This document shows positions 20,567-28,203 of a stretch of 64,000 bases of DNA, in pieces. Location of the stretch: contig JAGKWR010000012.1 in assembly GCA_021151765.1 (NCBI GenBank), forward strand, positions 1-64,000, read 5' to 3'. The DNA comes from Alphaproteobacteria bacterium. GTDB taxonomy: Bacteria; Pseudomonadota; Alphaproteobacteria; Rickettsiales; UBA1997. The notes beneath the pieces were generated by a model. That model had not been told where the DNA came from. It searched no databases and saw nothing but the letters and a program-made list of their open reading frames with translations. Each line of letters opens with the position of its first letter. The stretch's first letter is position 1. Position numbers and translations under genes: made by a program.

Positions 20567-21043
20567 TTAGACTAATTTCTCCAAAAATTCGTCGGTTAAA
20601 TTTTCTGGCACAATCGTTACCGGAACTTTGATTTTATTGCCGATTTTTTGCGCCACTTTTGGCAATAAGCTGTTGTCACTCAAAGCATTTTGTGACTTGC
20701 CCAGAACCAACATCGCCGCAGTTGGAGTAGCTTTAATTTCGTTAATAATTTCCGACATAATTTCACCTTCACGCAATGAAATTACTGGCATAATTCCGAA
20801 CTCGCTGAAGATTTTATCTATAATAATTTTAATATTTTTTTCGAGCTGCTGACGTTTATCTTGCGCAATCGCTCGTGATCCAAACATTAAATTTTTGTGC
20901 GAAACTTCCATCACCGATAAAATCGTTAAAGCGAAGTTCATTTGTTTTGCTTTGATGCAAGCGTAACGCAAAGCTCGATTCGAGGCATTGGCGATATCAA
21001 CGCAGGCAATAATTGTGGGAACAGCACTCTTAATCTCAGACAT
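20567..21043 (-). CDS. Universal stress protein, UspA family
   Basis: Small cytoplasmic protein of the UspA superfamily. The ATG at 21043 gives 158 residues beginning MSEIKSAVPTIIACVDIAN; a longer open frame to 21097 overlaps the previous gene and is unlikely. The ATP-binding glycine motif near the C-terminus (VLGKSQNALSDNSLLPKVAQKI) is recognisable but lacks the canonical G-x2-G-x9-G-S/T pattern, so ATP binding is uncertain. It follows the TIGR02186 gene after 11 bp and abuts murJ. Confidence 0.8.
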   Translation of the reverse strand: MSEIKSAVPTIIACVDIANASNRALRYACIKAKQMNFALTILSVMEVSHKNLMFGSRAIAQDKRQQLEKNIKIIIDKIFSEFGIMPVISLREGEIMSEIINEIKATPTAAMLVLGKSQNALSDNSLLPKVAQKIGNKIKVPVTIVPENLTDEFLEKLV

Positions 21044-21054
21044 ATTTTTATATT

Positions 21055-21798
21055 TTATTTGCCGAAAAACCTGATAAAGAAATAGTTGGCAAGCCAACCA
21101 ATAACAAGCGCCAGGAACACTGTAATCAAGCCGTAAAGGAATGATTGCTGATAAGCGAAATCCAGTATTTTAGCACTTAAACCAACTTGATTTACGTAGA
21201 TCGGAATTGACTGAAACGACGTCAAACTGTCTTCGTTGATCAAATAAATTTCTACAGTGTAAATACCGCGCGCAATATTTTTAGGAAAATGCAGCATCAC
21301 TTTGAACAAAGTTTCATCCAAAAAATCGATTTTGCTGCCGGCGCTGTAGAGTTTGGTTTTTTCAAATTTATCAATTAGCTGTATTCTAAATTCATCTTTT
21401 TTAGCTTCTTCAACTTCACCAGAAAAATTGAACGATAAATTATTTTTACCGAGTTCAAGCATTTGCAATAAATCATCACTCGCTGAATTATCGCTGAATG
21501 TTGAAAATAATGAATAATAGCTGTTCAAATCCTTTACTTTGAAGCGCTCACCGTTGTGCCAGATTCCTAGAAATCTTTCTTTTTTGGTGATTAAAAAATT
21601 CTTTTTCGGGCCGCGAACTGCAATGACAATATTGCCGCTGTAACCTTTAGCACCGAACAATAAAATATCTGCTCCGCGAAATTTGGTGTCGATATTGATT
21701 TCGTTAGTTGAAATGCCTGAAATGATTGGGCTGGCAAAGCTTTCGCTAGAAAATAAAATGAAAATTATACAACAAATTTTAGCCAAAATATTTTTCAT
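21055..21798 (-). CDS. TIGR02186-family membrane-anchored protein
   Basis: A 247-residue alphaproteobacterial protein of unknown function: a signal peptide at about 1-22, a periplasmic beta-rich domain and one C-terminal membrane helix (about 222-240). INIDTKFRGADILLFGAKGY and IVIAVRGPKK are typical of the TIGR02186 family, which is often encoded next to a TauE/SafE exporter, as here (ATGA overlap). A joint role in export or binding of a sulfur compound has been suggested from context only. Confidence 0.8.
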   Translation of the reverse strand: MKNILAKICCIIFILFSSESFASPIISGISTNEINIDTKFRGADILLFGAKGYSGNIVIAVRGPKKNFLITKKERFLGIWHNGERFKVKDLNSYYSLFSTFSDNSASDDLLQMLELGKNNLSFNFSGEVEEAKKDEFRIQLIDKFEKTKLYSAGSKIDFLDETLFKVMLHFPKNIARGIYTVEIYLINEDSLTSFQSIPIYVNQVGLSAKILDFAYQQSFLYGLITVFLALVIGWLANYFFIRFFGK

Positions 21799-22730
21799 CT
21801 TTTGAGCACCTCAACTGTGTAAAGCGCTTCTGGGGCTGCGAATAATCCGAATAACATTTTCAAACAAACCATGAAAATCAACAAAGCCAAAAATGAACGC
21901 ATGTTATCGGCATCGACTTTATAGCCAGCGCGTGTGCCCATTTGCGCGCCAATTGCTGAACTAATAATCATCAAAAAAGCCAACACAATATCGACGGAGT
22001 TGTTGGTAATTGCCTGCAAAAACGTAGCGTTGCTGGCAATAAAAATAATTTGAAAAAGTGAAGTTCCTACAACTACAGAAGAGGGCATTCTGAGAATATA
22101 AATCATCGCCGGAATCATCATAAATCCGCCGCCAATTCCCATCAAAGAAACTAAAATACCGATGCCGATACTTAAAACTATCGGTACTAAAACGCTGATA
22201 TTGATGTCAGATTTCGGGAAGTGCATTTTCCACGGCAGAGTATCAATCCAATTCAGTAAACATTGCAAACGACCAGAATCTTTTTTTTCCCAAACAATTC
22301 CGTATTTTTTCGTCGACAAAGTTTTAATACCGTCAACCAACATCATTGAGCTAATCGCGCCCAAAAATATCACGTAAACCAACGAAATTACTAAATCAAT
22401 TTGGCCAGCTTTTTGTAAAATTCGAAACAGTGAAACACCAAAAGTTGAGCCGATAAAACCACCGCCAACTAAAATTAAACCCATTTTGATATCGACTGTT
22501 CCTTTGCGCAAATGCACCATCAAACCTGAAACGGAAGAGGCAATAATTTGATTTGCTGAAGATGAAACCGCAACAGCAGGCGGAATTCCAATGAACATCA
22601 AAAATGGCGTTGCAAGGAATCCGCCACCAATTCCGAACATTCCAGCTAAAAAACCCGTAAGCAAGCCAAGCGATAAAATCAGCAAGATGTTTACCGGAAT
22701 TTCAGCGATAGGAAGATAAATCTGAAACAT
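21795..22730 (-). CDS. TauE/SafE (TSUP) family exporter
   Basis: Inner-membrane transporter of the sulfite/organosulfonate exporter family. The 311-residue protein has two related halves, each opening with a glycine-rich GxGGGFxxxP segment (MFGIGGGFLATPFLM near 33-47 and MGIGGGFMMIPAM near 207-219), and about eight membrane segments. Substrate unknown. It overlaps ygfZ by one base and the TIGR02186 gene by four. Confidence 0.88.
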   Translation of the reverse strand: MFQIYLPIAEIPVNILLILSLGLLTGFLAGMFGIGGGFLATPFLMFIGIPPAVAVSSSANQIIASSVSGLMVHLRKGTVDIKMGLILVGGGFIGSTFGVSLFRILQKAGQIDLVISLVYVIFLGAISSMMLVDGIKTLSTKKYGIVWEKKDSGRLQCLLNWIDTLPWKMHFPKSDINISVLVPIVLSIGIGILVSLMGIGGGFMMIPAMIYILRMPSSVVVGTSLFQIIFIASNATFLQAITNNSVDIVLAFLMIISSAIGAQMGTRAGYKVDADNMRSFLALLIFMVCLKMLFGLFAAPEALYTVEVLKR

Positions 22731-23533
22731 TAATCAACGATAAAAATTTTGTGGCCGGAAAGGTCGAGTTTCGTCGCATCAATATCTGACGAATCCTTTA
22801 TTAGCGCCAAAGCGTGCAATTCATTTTTATGAAAAACTGACGACAGAATTATGCCAGCAGATTTTCCTTCGCAAGCTATTTCACTGTTTTTGTCGACTGT
22901 TTGCAAGGCTTCAACTTTAACGTGAATTAGTTTTTTACGAATCTCGCCGCGATAATGGGTGCGTGCTGTCAACTCTTGTCCAACGTAACAGCCTTTTTGG
23001 TAATCAATGGCGTTTAAATTGTCGAAGCCGAACTCTAAAATAAACGATTTATCGCTGGTTAAATCACTTTCTCCTTCAGCAATTTTTAGGCTGATACGTT
23101 TGAAATCATAAATTTTTTCCAACGAATTTTCTGCCGAATTTTCTACATTGGCAGACGTGGTAGAAGAGTAAAATCTATATCCTAAATCAGCGTTGCGCGG
23201 ATCGACAAACCCTTGTGCACCTTGGCTGTAAAAAACTTTCATCGCATCATTTTTTGTAATCACAACTTTCGAACGCAATTTGTATAAACTAAGTTTTTGC
23301 ACAATTTCATCACGTTTGGCGGCGTGACAATCAACATATAAAATTTTGTCTTTTTCGAACAGAAAGAAATCATATAAAAAACGACCCTGCGCGCTGAGCA
23401 TCGCGCAATAAATTAGCTTATCGTGACCAACTTTAAAAACATCGTTGGTGACTAAGCCTTGCAAAAATTTTTGACGATCTTCGCCAGCTATTTCAATAAT
23501 CGCGCGCTGCGGCAGAAAAATTAAATTACTCAT
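22730..23533 (-). CDS. ygfZ: Folate-binding protein YgfZ (iron-sulfur cluster repair)
   Basis: Tetrahydrofolate-dependent protein of the GcvT-like family that helps build or repair iron-sulfur enzymes. The 267-residue protein has the family signature KGCYVGQE near 180, which includes the conserved cysteine, followed by TARTHYRGEIRKKL. LQGLVTNDV near 25-33 is also typical. ATG start at 23533, overlapping the GT61 gene by 8 bp. Confidence 0.92.
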   Translation of the reverse strand: MSNLIFLPQRAIIEIAGEDRQKFLQGLVTNDVFKVGHDKLIYCAMLSAQGRFLYDFFLFEKDKILYVDCHAAKRDEIVQKLSLYKLRSKVVITKNDAMKVFYSQGAQGFVDPRNADLGYRFYSSTTSANVENSAENSLEKIYDFKRISLKIAEGESDLTSDKSFILEFGFDNLNAIDYQKGCYVGQELTARTHYRGEIRKKLIHVKVEALQTVDKNSEIACEGKSAGIILSSVFHKNELHALALIKDSSDIDATKLDLSGHKIFIVD

Positions 23534-24557
23534 TTTTTAACATTAATTTCAGGTTTTTTTCTAATTCAATAACGTCAACAACCAAGCTGGCATGATGGAA
23601 ATCTTTTTTCTGACTTCTATCTCCGACTTCACATTCCTGGTAAAAATATTTGAGATTTAAAAACTCAGCGAGTTTGAAGTAATCAGTAATTGGCTTTGAA
23701 AGATCTGGTTTGGTTGCCATTTCCAAAACTGAACTACCACGATTCATAAAAAATATGTTGGTTAATCCTGCACCGTGAGGCGCTACGACATATTTTGCTT
23801 TGCTAAAAATCGCCACTTGCTCTTGATAAGAAAGTTGTTCGGCAAACACTTTTTTGAAACCATATTTTTGCAAAACCGCCATCACTTGATCTTCATTTTC
23901 AATGAATCTTAAAGCTTGCAGATTGCGCGAAATATAAATTTTTTCTCCTAAATCAGCCGAATTTATAACGTTTTGTGTAGCTAAACGACGGATTTCGTTG
24001 AATGCACTCGGATTTTGCTGTGAACCTTTACCAATGTAGAGTCCTTTCACTTTAATGTTGGACTTACGACGCACAAAAACTATCTGATTTTTCTTAATTC
24101 CACACGCTTCCAAAGATGGCAAAACGAACTGATATTTACGATATTTTTTCGGCAAAAATAACAAAGAATCGGCAATCAAATTTTGCTCTTTCATTGCTAA
24201 TAATTTTGGCAATGCAAAAACGTGCCAATGATAGTAATTGCTAGTCCATTCATCAGTTATCAGCAGAAAATTTTTTTTACTGAAATTGCAGTGCGGAAAA
24301 ATGAACTTGAAGAAAAATTTAAAACCACGGCTGTATTTTTTGTAATTTTCTTCGTGGATACAAGTATCACGAAAAATTTTGAAATAGTTGAAAGCCACAG
24401 AACTAGTAGAAATACGGACATTCTCCAGTTTCTTAATTTTTACATTCTCAATTTTTTCGATCGGAATATCGTTAAAAATCGCAAATTGTGAATTATTTGC
24501 ATCAAAATTTTCCGGTTTACGATATTGATAATTGATTGTTTGGTCAGTGTTTGGCAT
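23526..24557 (-). CDS. Glycosyltransferase family 61 protein
   Basis: A 343-residue protein of the GT61 (DUF563) family. The signatures are SNYYHWHVFALPKLLAM near 118, YISRNLQALRFIENE near 208 and VAPHGAGLTNIFFM near 263, including the PHGAGL motif. Bacterial members act in lipopolysaccharide or capsule synthesis; the acceptor is unknown. It is divergent across 38 bp from a GT4 gene, so the two probably work on the same surface glycan. It is the first gene of the long minus-strand string. Confidence 0.85.
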   Translation of the reverse strand: MPNTDQTINYQYRKPENFDANNSQFAIFNDIPIEKIENVKIKKLENVRISTSSVAFNYFKIFRDTCIHEENYKKYSRGFKFFFKFIFPHCNFSKKNFLLITDEWTSNYYHWHVFALPKLLAMKEQNLIADSLLFLPKKYRKYQFVLPSLEACGIKKNQIVFVRRKSNIKVKGLYIGKGSQQNPSAFNEIRRLATQNVINSADLGEKIYISRNLQALRFIENEDQVMAVLQKYGFKKVFAEQLSYQEQVAIFSKAKYVVAPHGAGLTNIFFMNRGSSVLEMATKPDLSKPITDYFKLAEFLNLKYFYQECEVGDRSQKKDFHHASLVVDVIELEKNLKLMLKNE

Positions 24558-24595
24558 TTTGCTTCGAATATTTTTGATTTATCTCATAGTTTCAC

Positions 24596-25651
24596 ATGAA
24601 AATTTTAAACGCAATTCACGCACAGACAATTGGTGGAGTTGATCGAGTTTTTCGCGATTATACAGAAATTTTACTCAAACAAGGCCATCAAGTTTCATTG
24701 TTAATTTCTGATAATAATTACAGTAATTACAGTGAATTCCAAAAGATCAAAATTTTTAAACTCAAAAATTCCGCTCAGGTTTTTGATGTGTTAAAGCTTA
24801 TTTGGATTCTGATTTTTCATCGTCCAGATTTTATGATTTGTCATTCCAGACGCACGATGAATTGGTGCAAAACTCTTAAAATTTTTCGTCAAATTGGTTT
24901 AATTAAAACACGCTCAATTGCTGTAAACCACGGCATTGCCTTCGAAAAATCTTTGTTGTGCGATTATGTGATCAGCATTAATGAAGAAATAAGCCGCATG
25001 GTTATTGAAAAAGGATTTGATAAAAACAAAAGCTTTACACTGCAAAATGCCATCAAAATTGACCAAACTTATCGTGAAAAATCTCTCAAAAACCCACCAG
25101 TAATCGGAATTTATGGCCGTATCGAAATGCGTAAAGGTTATGACATTTTAATCAAAGCTTGCGAAATCTTACAAAATAATGGTTTTGATTTTCGTTTAAA
25201 AATCGGCGGATTTGAAATGATAAATGGAGTAAATGGAACTTGGGATGCAATTAAAAACTGGTGTGAGGAATCAAAAATAACTGCAAAATGCCAATTTGTT
25301 GGAACAGTTTATGATAAAAAAACTTTCTTTGAGGACGTTGATATTTTTTGTGTTCCTTCACGCGAAGAACCTTTTGGCATTGTAATTCTTGAAGGCTTCC
25401 TAAATTCAACTTTAGTAATCTCCTCCGATACAGTTGGTGGTAATTTATTGGTTGAGAATCATAAAAACGGCCTGATTTTTCAAACTGAAAATTGTCAAAA
25501 TTTGGCAGATCAAATCATTTCTGTGATCAAAAACCCAAATTCTTATAACGAAAAAACTAGAAATGCCTTTTATGATCTTGAACAGAAATTTAGTTTTAAC
25601 ACTTTAAGCACAAATTTTTCCCAAATTTTACAACAAATTAGTAAAAAATGA
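24596..25651 (+). CDS. Glycosyltransferase family 4 protein (GT-B)
   Basis: Retaining GT-B glycosyltransferase of 351 residues. N-terminal domain: HAQTIGGVDRVFRDYTEIL near 8-26. C-terminal nucleotide-sugar domain: GIYGRIEMRKGYDILIKA near 172, FVGTVYDKKTFFEDVDIFCVPSREEPFGIVILEGF near 236-270 with the E-x7-E motif. It probably transfers a sugar to a surface glycan. Its stop overlaps the start of the first tandem lipoprotein gene (ATGA), which suggests coupled translation. Confidence 0.88.
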   Translation: MKILNAIHAQTIGGVDRVFRDYTEILLKQGHQVSLLISDNNYSNYSEFQKIKIFKLKNSAQVFDVLKLIWILIFHRPDFMICHSRRTMNWCKTLKIFRQIGLIKTRSIAVNHGIAFEKSLLCDYVISINEEISRMVIEKGFDKNKSFTLQNAIKIDQTYREKSLKNPPVIGIYGRIEMRKGYDILIKACEILQNNGFDFRLKIGGFEMINGVNGTWDAIKNWCEESKITAKCQFVGTVYDKKTFFEDVDIFCVPSREEPFGIVILEGFLNSTLVISSDTVGGNLLVENHKNGLIFQTENCQNLADQIISVIKNPNSYNEKTRNAFYDLEQKFSFNTLSTNFSQILQQISKK

Positions 25652-25992
25652 TTCGAAGAAAATCGGTTAAAACTTTAGCTTTATTTTCTTTATTAGCTTG
25701 TTCATCGTCATGCTCTATTTTTATTCAATCATATCCGGATAGTTGGAACAATAATTTTAAACCACGCCCAATAAGTGGAATAAAAGGCTTTCCTGAAACT
25801 AATAGCGAATATGGCAAAGGTTTTAAAGATGGTTGTCACAGTTCTTACGATACAATTACCAAAGGACTGCTCAGTGACATTAATGAAAAAAAATATGACT
25901 ATAAACGCATGCAAAAAAGCCCCGACTACAATACTGGCTGGTGGGACGGCTACGAGCAATGCACTTACATCATGGACTGGGACGTTACATAA
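25648..25992 (+). CDS. Tandem small lipoprotein 1
   Basis: A 114-residue putative lipoprotein of a family I do not recognise. The lipobox is LLAC at about 15-18 (a second choice is SSSC). The mature part has two related segments: EYGKGFKDGCHSS and later SPDYNTGWWDGYEQC. These share the pattern aromatic-x-x-Gly-aromatic-x-x-Gly with a cysteine at or just after it. It opens a set of five paralogues and overlaps the glycosyltransferase stop by four bases. The two cysteines could form a disulfide in the periplasm; this is inference. Confidence 0.75.
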   Translation: MIRRKSVKTLALFSLLACSSSCSIFIQSYPDSWNNNFKPRPISGIKGFPETNSEYGKGFKDGCHSSYDTITKGLLSDINEKKYDYKRMQKSPDYNTGWWDGYEQCTYIMDWDVT

Positions 25993-25993
25993 A

Positions 25994-26344
25994 ATGCCAA
26001 AAGCAAAATTATTCATAATTTTTATAATGCTCTTGACCCTGCAAAACTGCGTCATGCCTGATCATTCTGGTTTTTATAACCCTATCACTTTATCAATGAA
26101 AGTGCCCGATGGCCCTCCGGAATATAAAGCCGGCTGGTATTACGGATGCAAAACTGGATCAAGCTTGAAAAGCTTTGCCAACAATGGTGTTTATAAAAAA
26201 AATGGTGGCCCAGATTATGGTAGTGGTGTTTATACACATGATCCAGTATTTCAAATGGCTTGGGGTCAAGGTTTTAACGTTTGCGCCAACTACATTGGTG
26301 AATTTGTAACCCGCCCGGCCATGCAATTTTCGCCTTTGCAATAA
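25994..26344 (+). CDS. Tandem small lipoprotein 2
   Basis: A 116-residue paralogue. The frame stays open upstream through lipoprotein 1, but the ATG at 25994, one base after the previous stop, starts a signal peptide ending in LTLQNC, an unusual lipobox with Asn at -1. The two motifs are PEYKAGWYYGCKTGSS and DPVFQMAWGQGFNVC. Function unknown. Tight spacing with its neighbours implies one transcript. Confidence 0.75.
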   Translation: MPKAKLFIIFIMLLTLQNCVMPDHSGFYNPITLSMKVPDGPPEYKAGWYYGCKTGSSLKSFANNGVYKKNGGPDYGSGVYTHDPVFQMAWGQGFNVCANYIGEFVTRPAMQFSPLQ

Positions 26345-26345
26345 A

Positions 26346-26696
26346 ATGAAAAAACAAGTTATTATAATCTTCATAACTTTTCTAATTTCTTCTTGTGAAA
26401 GTCGTTTTGCTAGATTTTTGCCAGAACGCCCTAGTGACGAAATACCAGGCTTTACTAATAATAGCTCTCCCGAGTTCAAGCAAGGTTGGATTGAAGGTTG
26501 TGAGGTAGGAATGTCAGTTGGTAGTAATACATTTTACAAAACTTTTTATCGTATGAATCGCGTTGACGGTTATAAAATGGTCGGCTCCCCTGATTACAAA
26601 ATTGCATGGAACAACGCTTACTGGTATTGCTATCGTAAAGACTGGGTAAAACAAAAAAGTCAGGTATGGTCAGGTATTTTTGAGGGTATTAGATGA
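26346..26696 (+). CDS. Tandem small lipoprotein 3
   Basis: A 116-residue paralogue with a signal peptide ending in LISSC. The two motifs are SPEFKQGWIEGCEVG and SPDYKIAWNNAYWYC, the second with Ala for Gly at one position. It starts one base after lipoprotein 2 and overlaps lipoprotein 4 by four bases. Function unknown. Confidence 0.78.
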   Translation: MKKQVIIIFITFLISSCESRFARFLPERPSDEIPGFTNNSSPEFKQGWIEGCEVGMSVGSNTFYKTFYRMNRVDGYKMVGSPDYKIAWNNAYWYCYRKDWVKQKSQVWSGIFEGIR

Positions 26697-27286
26697 CCAA
26701 CATTATTTTACGAATTTTTGTAATCATAATTCTTTCCCAAAGTTTATTTTCTTGCCGTTGGATCACTGGAGCTTCAACACCTTATTTTTCTTTTACCAAT
26801 TTCAAAGTTCCGGAAGGAACACCAACTTTTCGTCAAGGCTATAAAGATGGTTGCTCTTCAATACTTTATGCCCGTGGTAATGACTTTTATCGCAGCCGTT
26901 ACAAATATCGCTACAACACCGCGATGATTGGCAACACTGAATATCGTTTCGGATATAGCAGAGGCTGGTCTTGGTGTTTCCAAAATATTGTATCAGGCGT
27001 GGGCGGTTCATATGGTGGTCCCGATAAAACAATTTTCCCTTATGGCCAAGACTCTTTAACTGGTGGCTTAGATTATACCCCAGCCAATGTGAATAGTACG
27101 GGACTTTTCCAATCCAACGTAAATGGTGGAATTGCAACGTTGCCTGCAGATGGTGTAGATTCAATGTTTGGAGTCTTCCAGAAAGGTACAGATGGTACTG
27201 GTGTTGGTGGTGTAGGAGCTACTGTTTTTGGCACAAACCCTCTTTGGGCTGGTGGTTCAAAAGGTTGGTGGTTTGGTTGGGATTAA
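26693..27286 (+). CDS. Tandem small lipoprotein 4, with glycine-rich extension
   Basis: A 197-residue paralogue with a signal peptide ending in LFSC. The two motifs are TPTFRQGYKDGCSS and NTEYRFGYSRGWSWC. Unlike the shorter members it carries a C-terminal extension of about 85 residues rich in Gly, Asn and Thr that ends in GGSKGWWFGWD. The extension looks low-complexity and might be surface exposed. It overlaps lipoprotein 3 by four bases. Confidence 0.75.
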   Translation: MTNIILRIFVIIILSQSLFSCRWITGASTPYFSFTNFKVPEGTPTFRQGYKDGCSSILYARGNDFYRSRYKYRYNTAMIGNTEYRFGYSRGWSWCFQNIVSGVGGSYGGPDKTIFPYGQDSLTGGLDYTPANVNSTGLFQSNVNGGIATLPADGVDSMFGVFQKGTDGTGVGGVGATVFGTNPLWAGGSKGWWFGWD

Positions 27287-27297
27287 TTTACACAAAT

Positions 27298-27813
27298 ATG
27301 AAAAGAATTCTCGTATTTTTTACACTATTAATGTTAAGCAATTGCGCAACTCCTAACTGGTACAAGCCCTACGGTTATTTGTTGTTTAGTCAAATGCCCC
27401 AAGATGGTTCTCCTGGTTTCAAACTTGGTTGGATTCACGGTTGTGAATCTGGGTTGGCGACCCAATTTGGCGGTGCGTTCTATATGTCTTTTTACAGTTG
27501 GAAAAAAGATCCTGATATCGCATCAGCAGACCCAAATATTCCGAGAATTCGTGCTCGTTACAAAAAAGAACTGAAAGATATAAATTGGAATAACTCGAAC
27601 GAAATTAAAAAGAATTTTAGTGACTATAACACCATATTTTGGGGTGCTCACGGTTTTTGCCACGGTGCAGTACTTGGTGTATTATTGACTGCAGCTATGA
27701 ACCCACCAAAACCCGGTGAAGAACGCTACAACATGATGGCTCACAGTGTTGGTAACGTTTTCAAAATCACTGCCAGAGACGCACGTCTTGGTTTGAACGG
27801 TAGTATGTGGTGA
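27298..27813 (+). CDS. Tandem small lipoprotein 5
   Basis: A 171-residue paralogue. The ATG at 27298 starts a signal peptide ending in LSNC, again with Asn at -1; a longer open frame to 27244 overlaps lipoprotein 4 and lacks a sensible signal. The first motif SPGFKLGWIHGCESG is well kept; the second is shifted, NTIFWGAHGFCHG, after an insertion of about 35 residues. The C-terminal part has KITARDARLG. It ends the set, directly before a hairpin. Confidence 0.75.
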   Translation: MKRILVFFTLLMLSNCATPNWYKPYGYLLFSQMPQDGSPGFKLGWIHGCESGLATQFGGAFYMSFYSWKKDPDIASADPNIPRIRARYKKELKDINWNNSNEIKKNFSDYNTIFWGAHGFCHGAVLGVLLTAAMNPPKPGEERYNMMAHSVGNVFKITARDARLGLNGSMW

Positions 27814-27814
27814 G

Positions 27815-27837
27815 AAAACGTGCTAAATGCACGTTTT
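27815..27837 (+). terminator. hairpin after the lipoprotein set
   Basis: A perfect 9-bp stem, AAAACGTGC (27815-27823) and GCACGTTTT (27829-27837), with a 5-base loop, starts one base after the last lipoprotein stop. The T run is short, so termination may be partial. Confidence 0.6.
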
Positions 27838-28021
27838 CGGCTTCAGAATAAACTTCAAGCCCGAAAGTCTAAGGGGCAACGCCTTCTCCCTAATAAATAA
27901 AAAACTCTAAAGTGCTAAACGCACGTTTTCGGCTTCAGAATAAACTTCAAGCCCGAAAGCCTAAGGGGCAACGCCTTCTCCCTAATAAATAAAAAACTCT
28001 AAAAGTGCTAAACGCACGTTT
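27820..28021. repeat. 92-bp tandem direct repeat, two full copies and a partial third
   Basis: Unit 1 spans 27820-27911, unit 2 spans 27912-28004, and a 17-base third start covers 28005-28021. The full copies differ by two substitutions and one extra A. Each unit opens with GTGCTAAAYGCAC, contains CGGCTTC...AAGCCCG that can pair with a bulge, and ends in an A-rich tail. The near identity implies recent duplication. Confidence 0.9.
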
Positions 28022-28059
28022 CTCCTTAATAAAAAAATCCACCTCATTTTACTCATGAA

Positions 28060-28088
28060 ATCCTCGACACTTACGCGTCAAGGATGAC
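28060..28088. repeat. REP-like imperfect palindrome
   Basis: TCCTCGAC (28061-28068) faces GTCAAGGA (28077-28084) with one mismatch, followed by TGAC. Read on the minus strand it resembles the common intergenic form GTCATCC-TTGA...GAGGAT. A relative of similar form lies at 62493-62520. Confidence 0.4.
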
Positions 28089-28136
28089 GATTCCTCTTTA
28101 ATGGAATAATCACCTCAGTTTTTCTCAAAAAGACCT

Positions 28137-28164
28137 TTGATTTTTGTGACACGATTCCTAAATT
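28137..28164 (+). promoter_or_regulatory. candidate nuoL promoter
   Basis: TTGATT (28137-28142), a 16-bp spacer and TAAATT (28159-28164) are followed directly by GCGCCGAC. The same layout is seen before rplM and eno. Confidence 0.5.
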
Positions 28165-28203
28165 GCGCCGACAAAATTTCCCCCAAAAAAAATTTCACTA
28201 AAA

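Larger units (their letters stand above)
27814..28203. other. 390-bp gap between the lipoprotein set and nuoL
   Basis: No gene is visible. The gap holds the hairpin at 27815-27837, a 92-bp tandem repeat (27820-28021), a REP-like palindrome near 28060-28088 and a candidate nuoL promoter at 28137-28164. Confidence 0.8.

Noticed and set aside
27820..28021. Possible CRISPR array
   Set aside because: The 92-bp units are directly adjacent, have no unique spacers and no cas genes are near.
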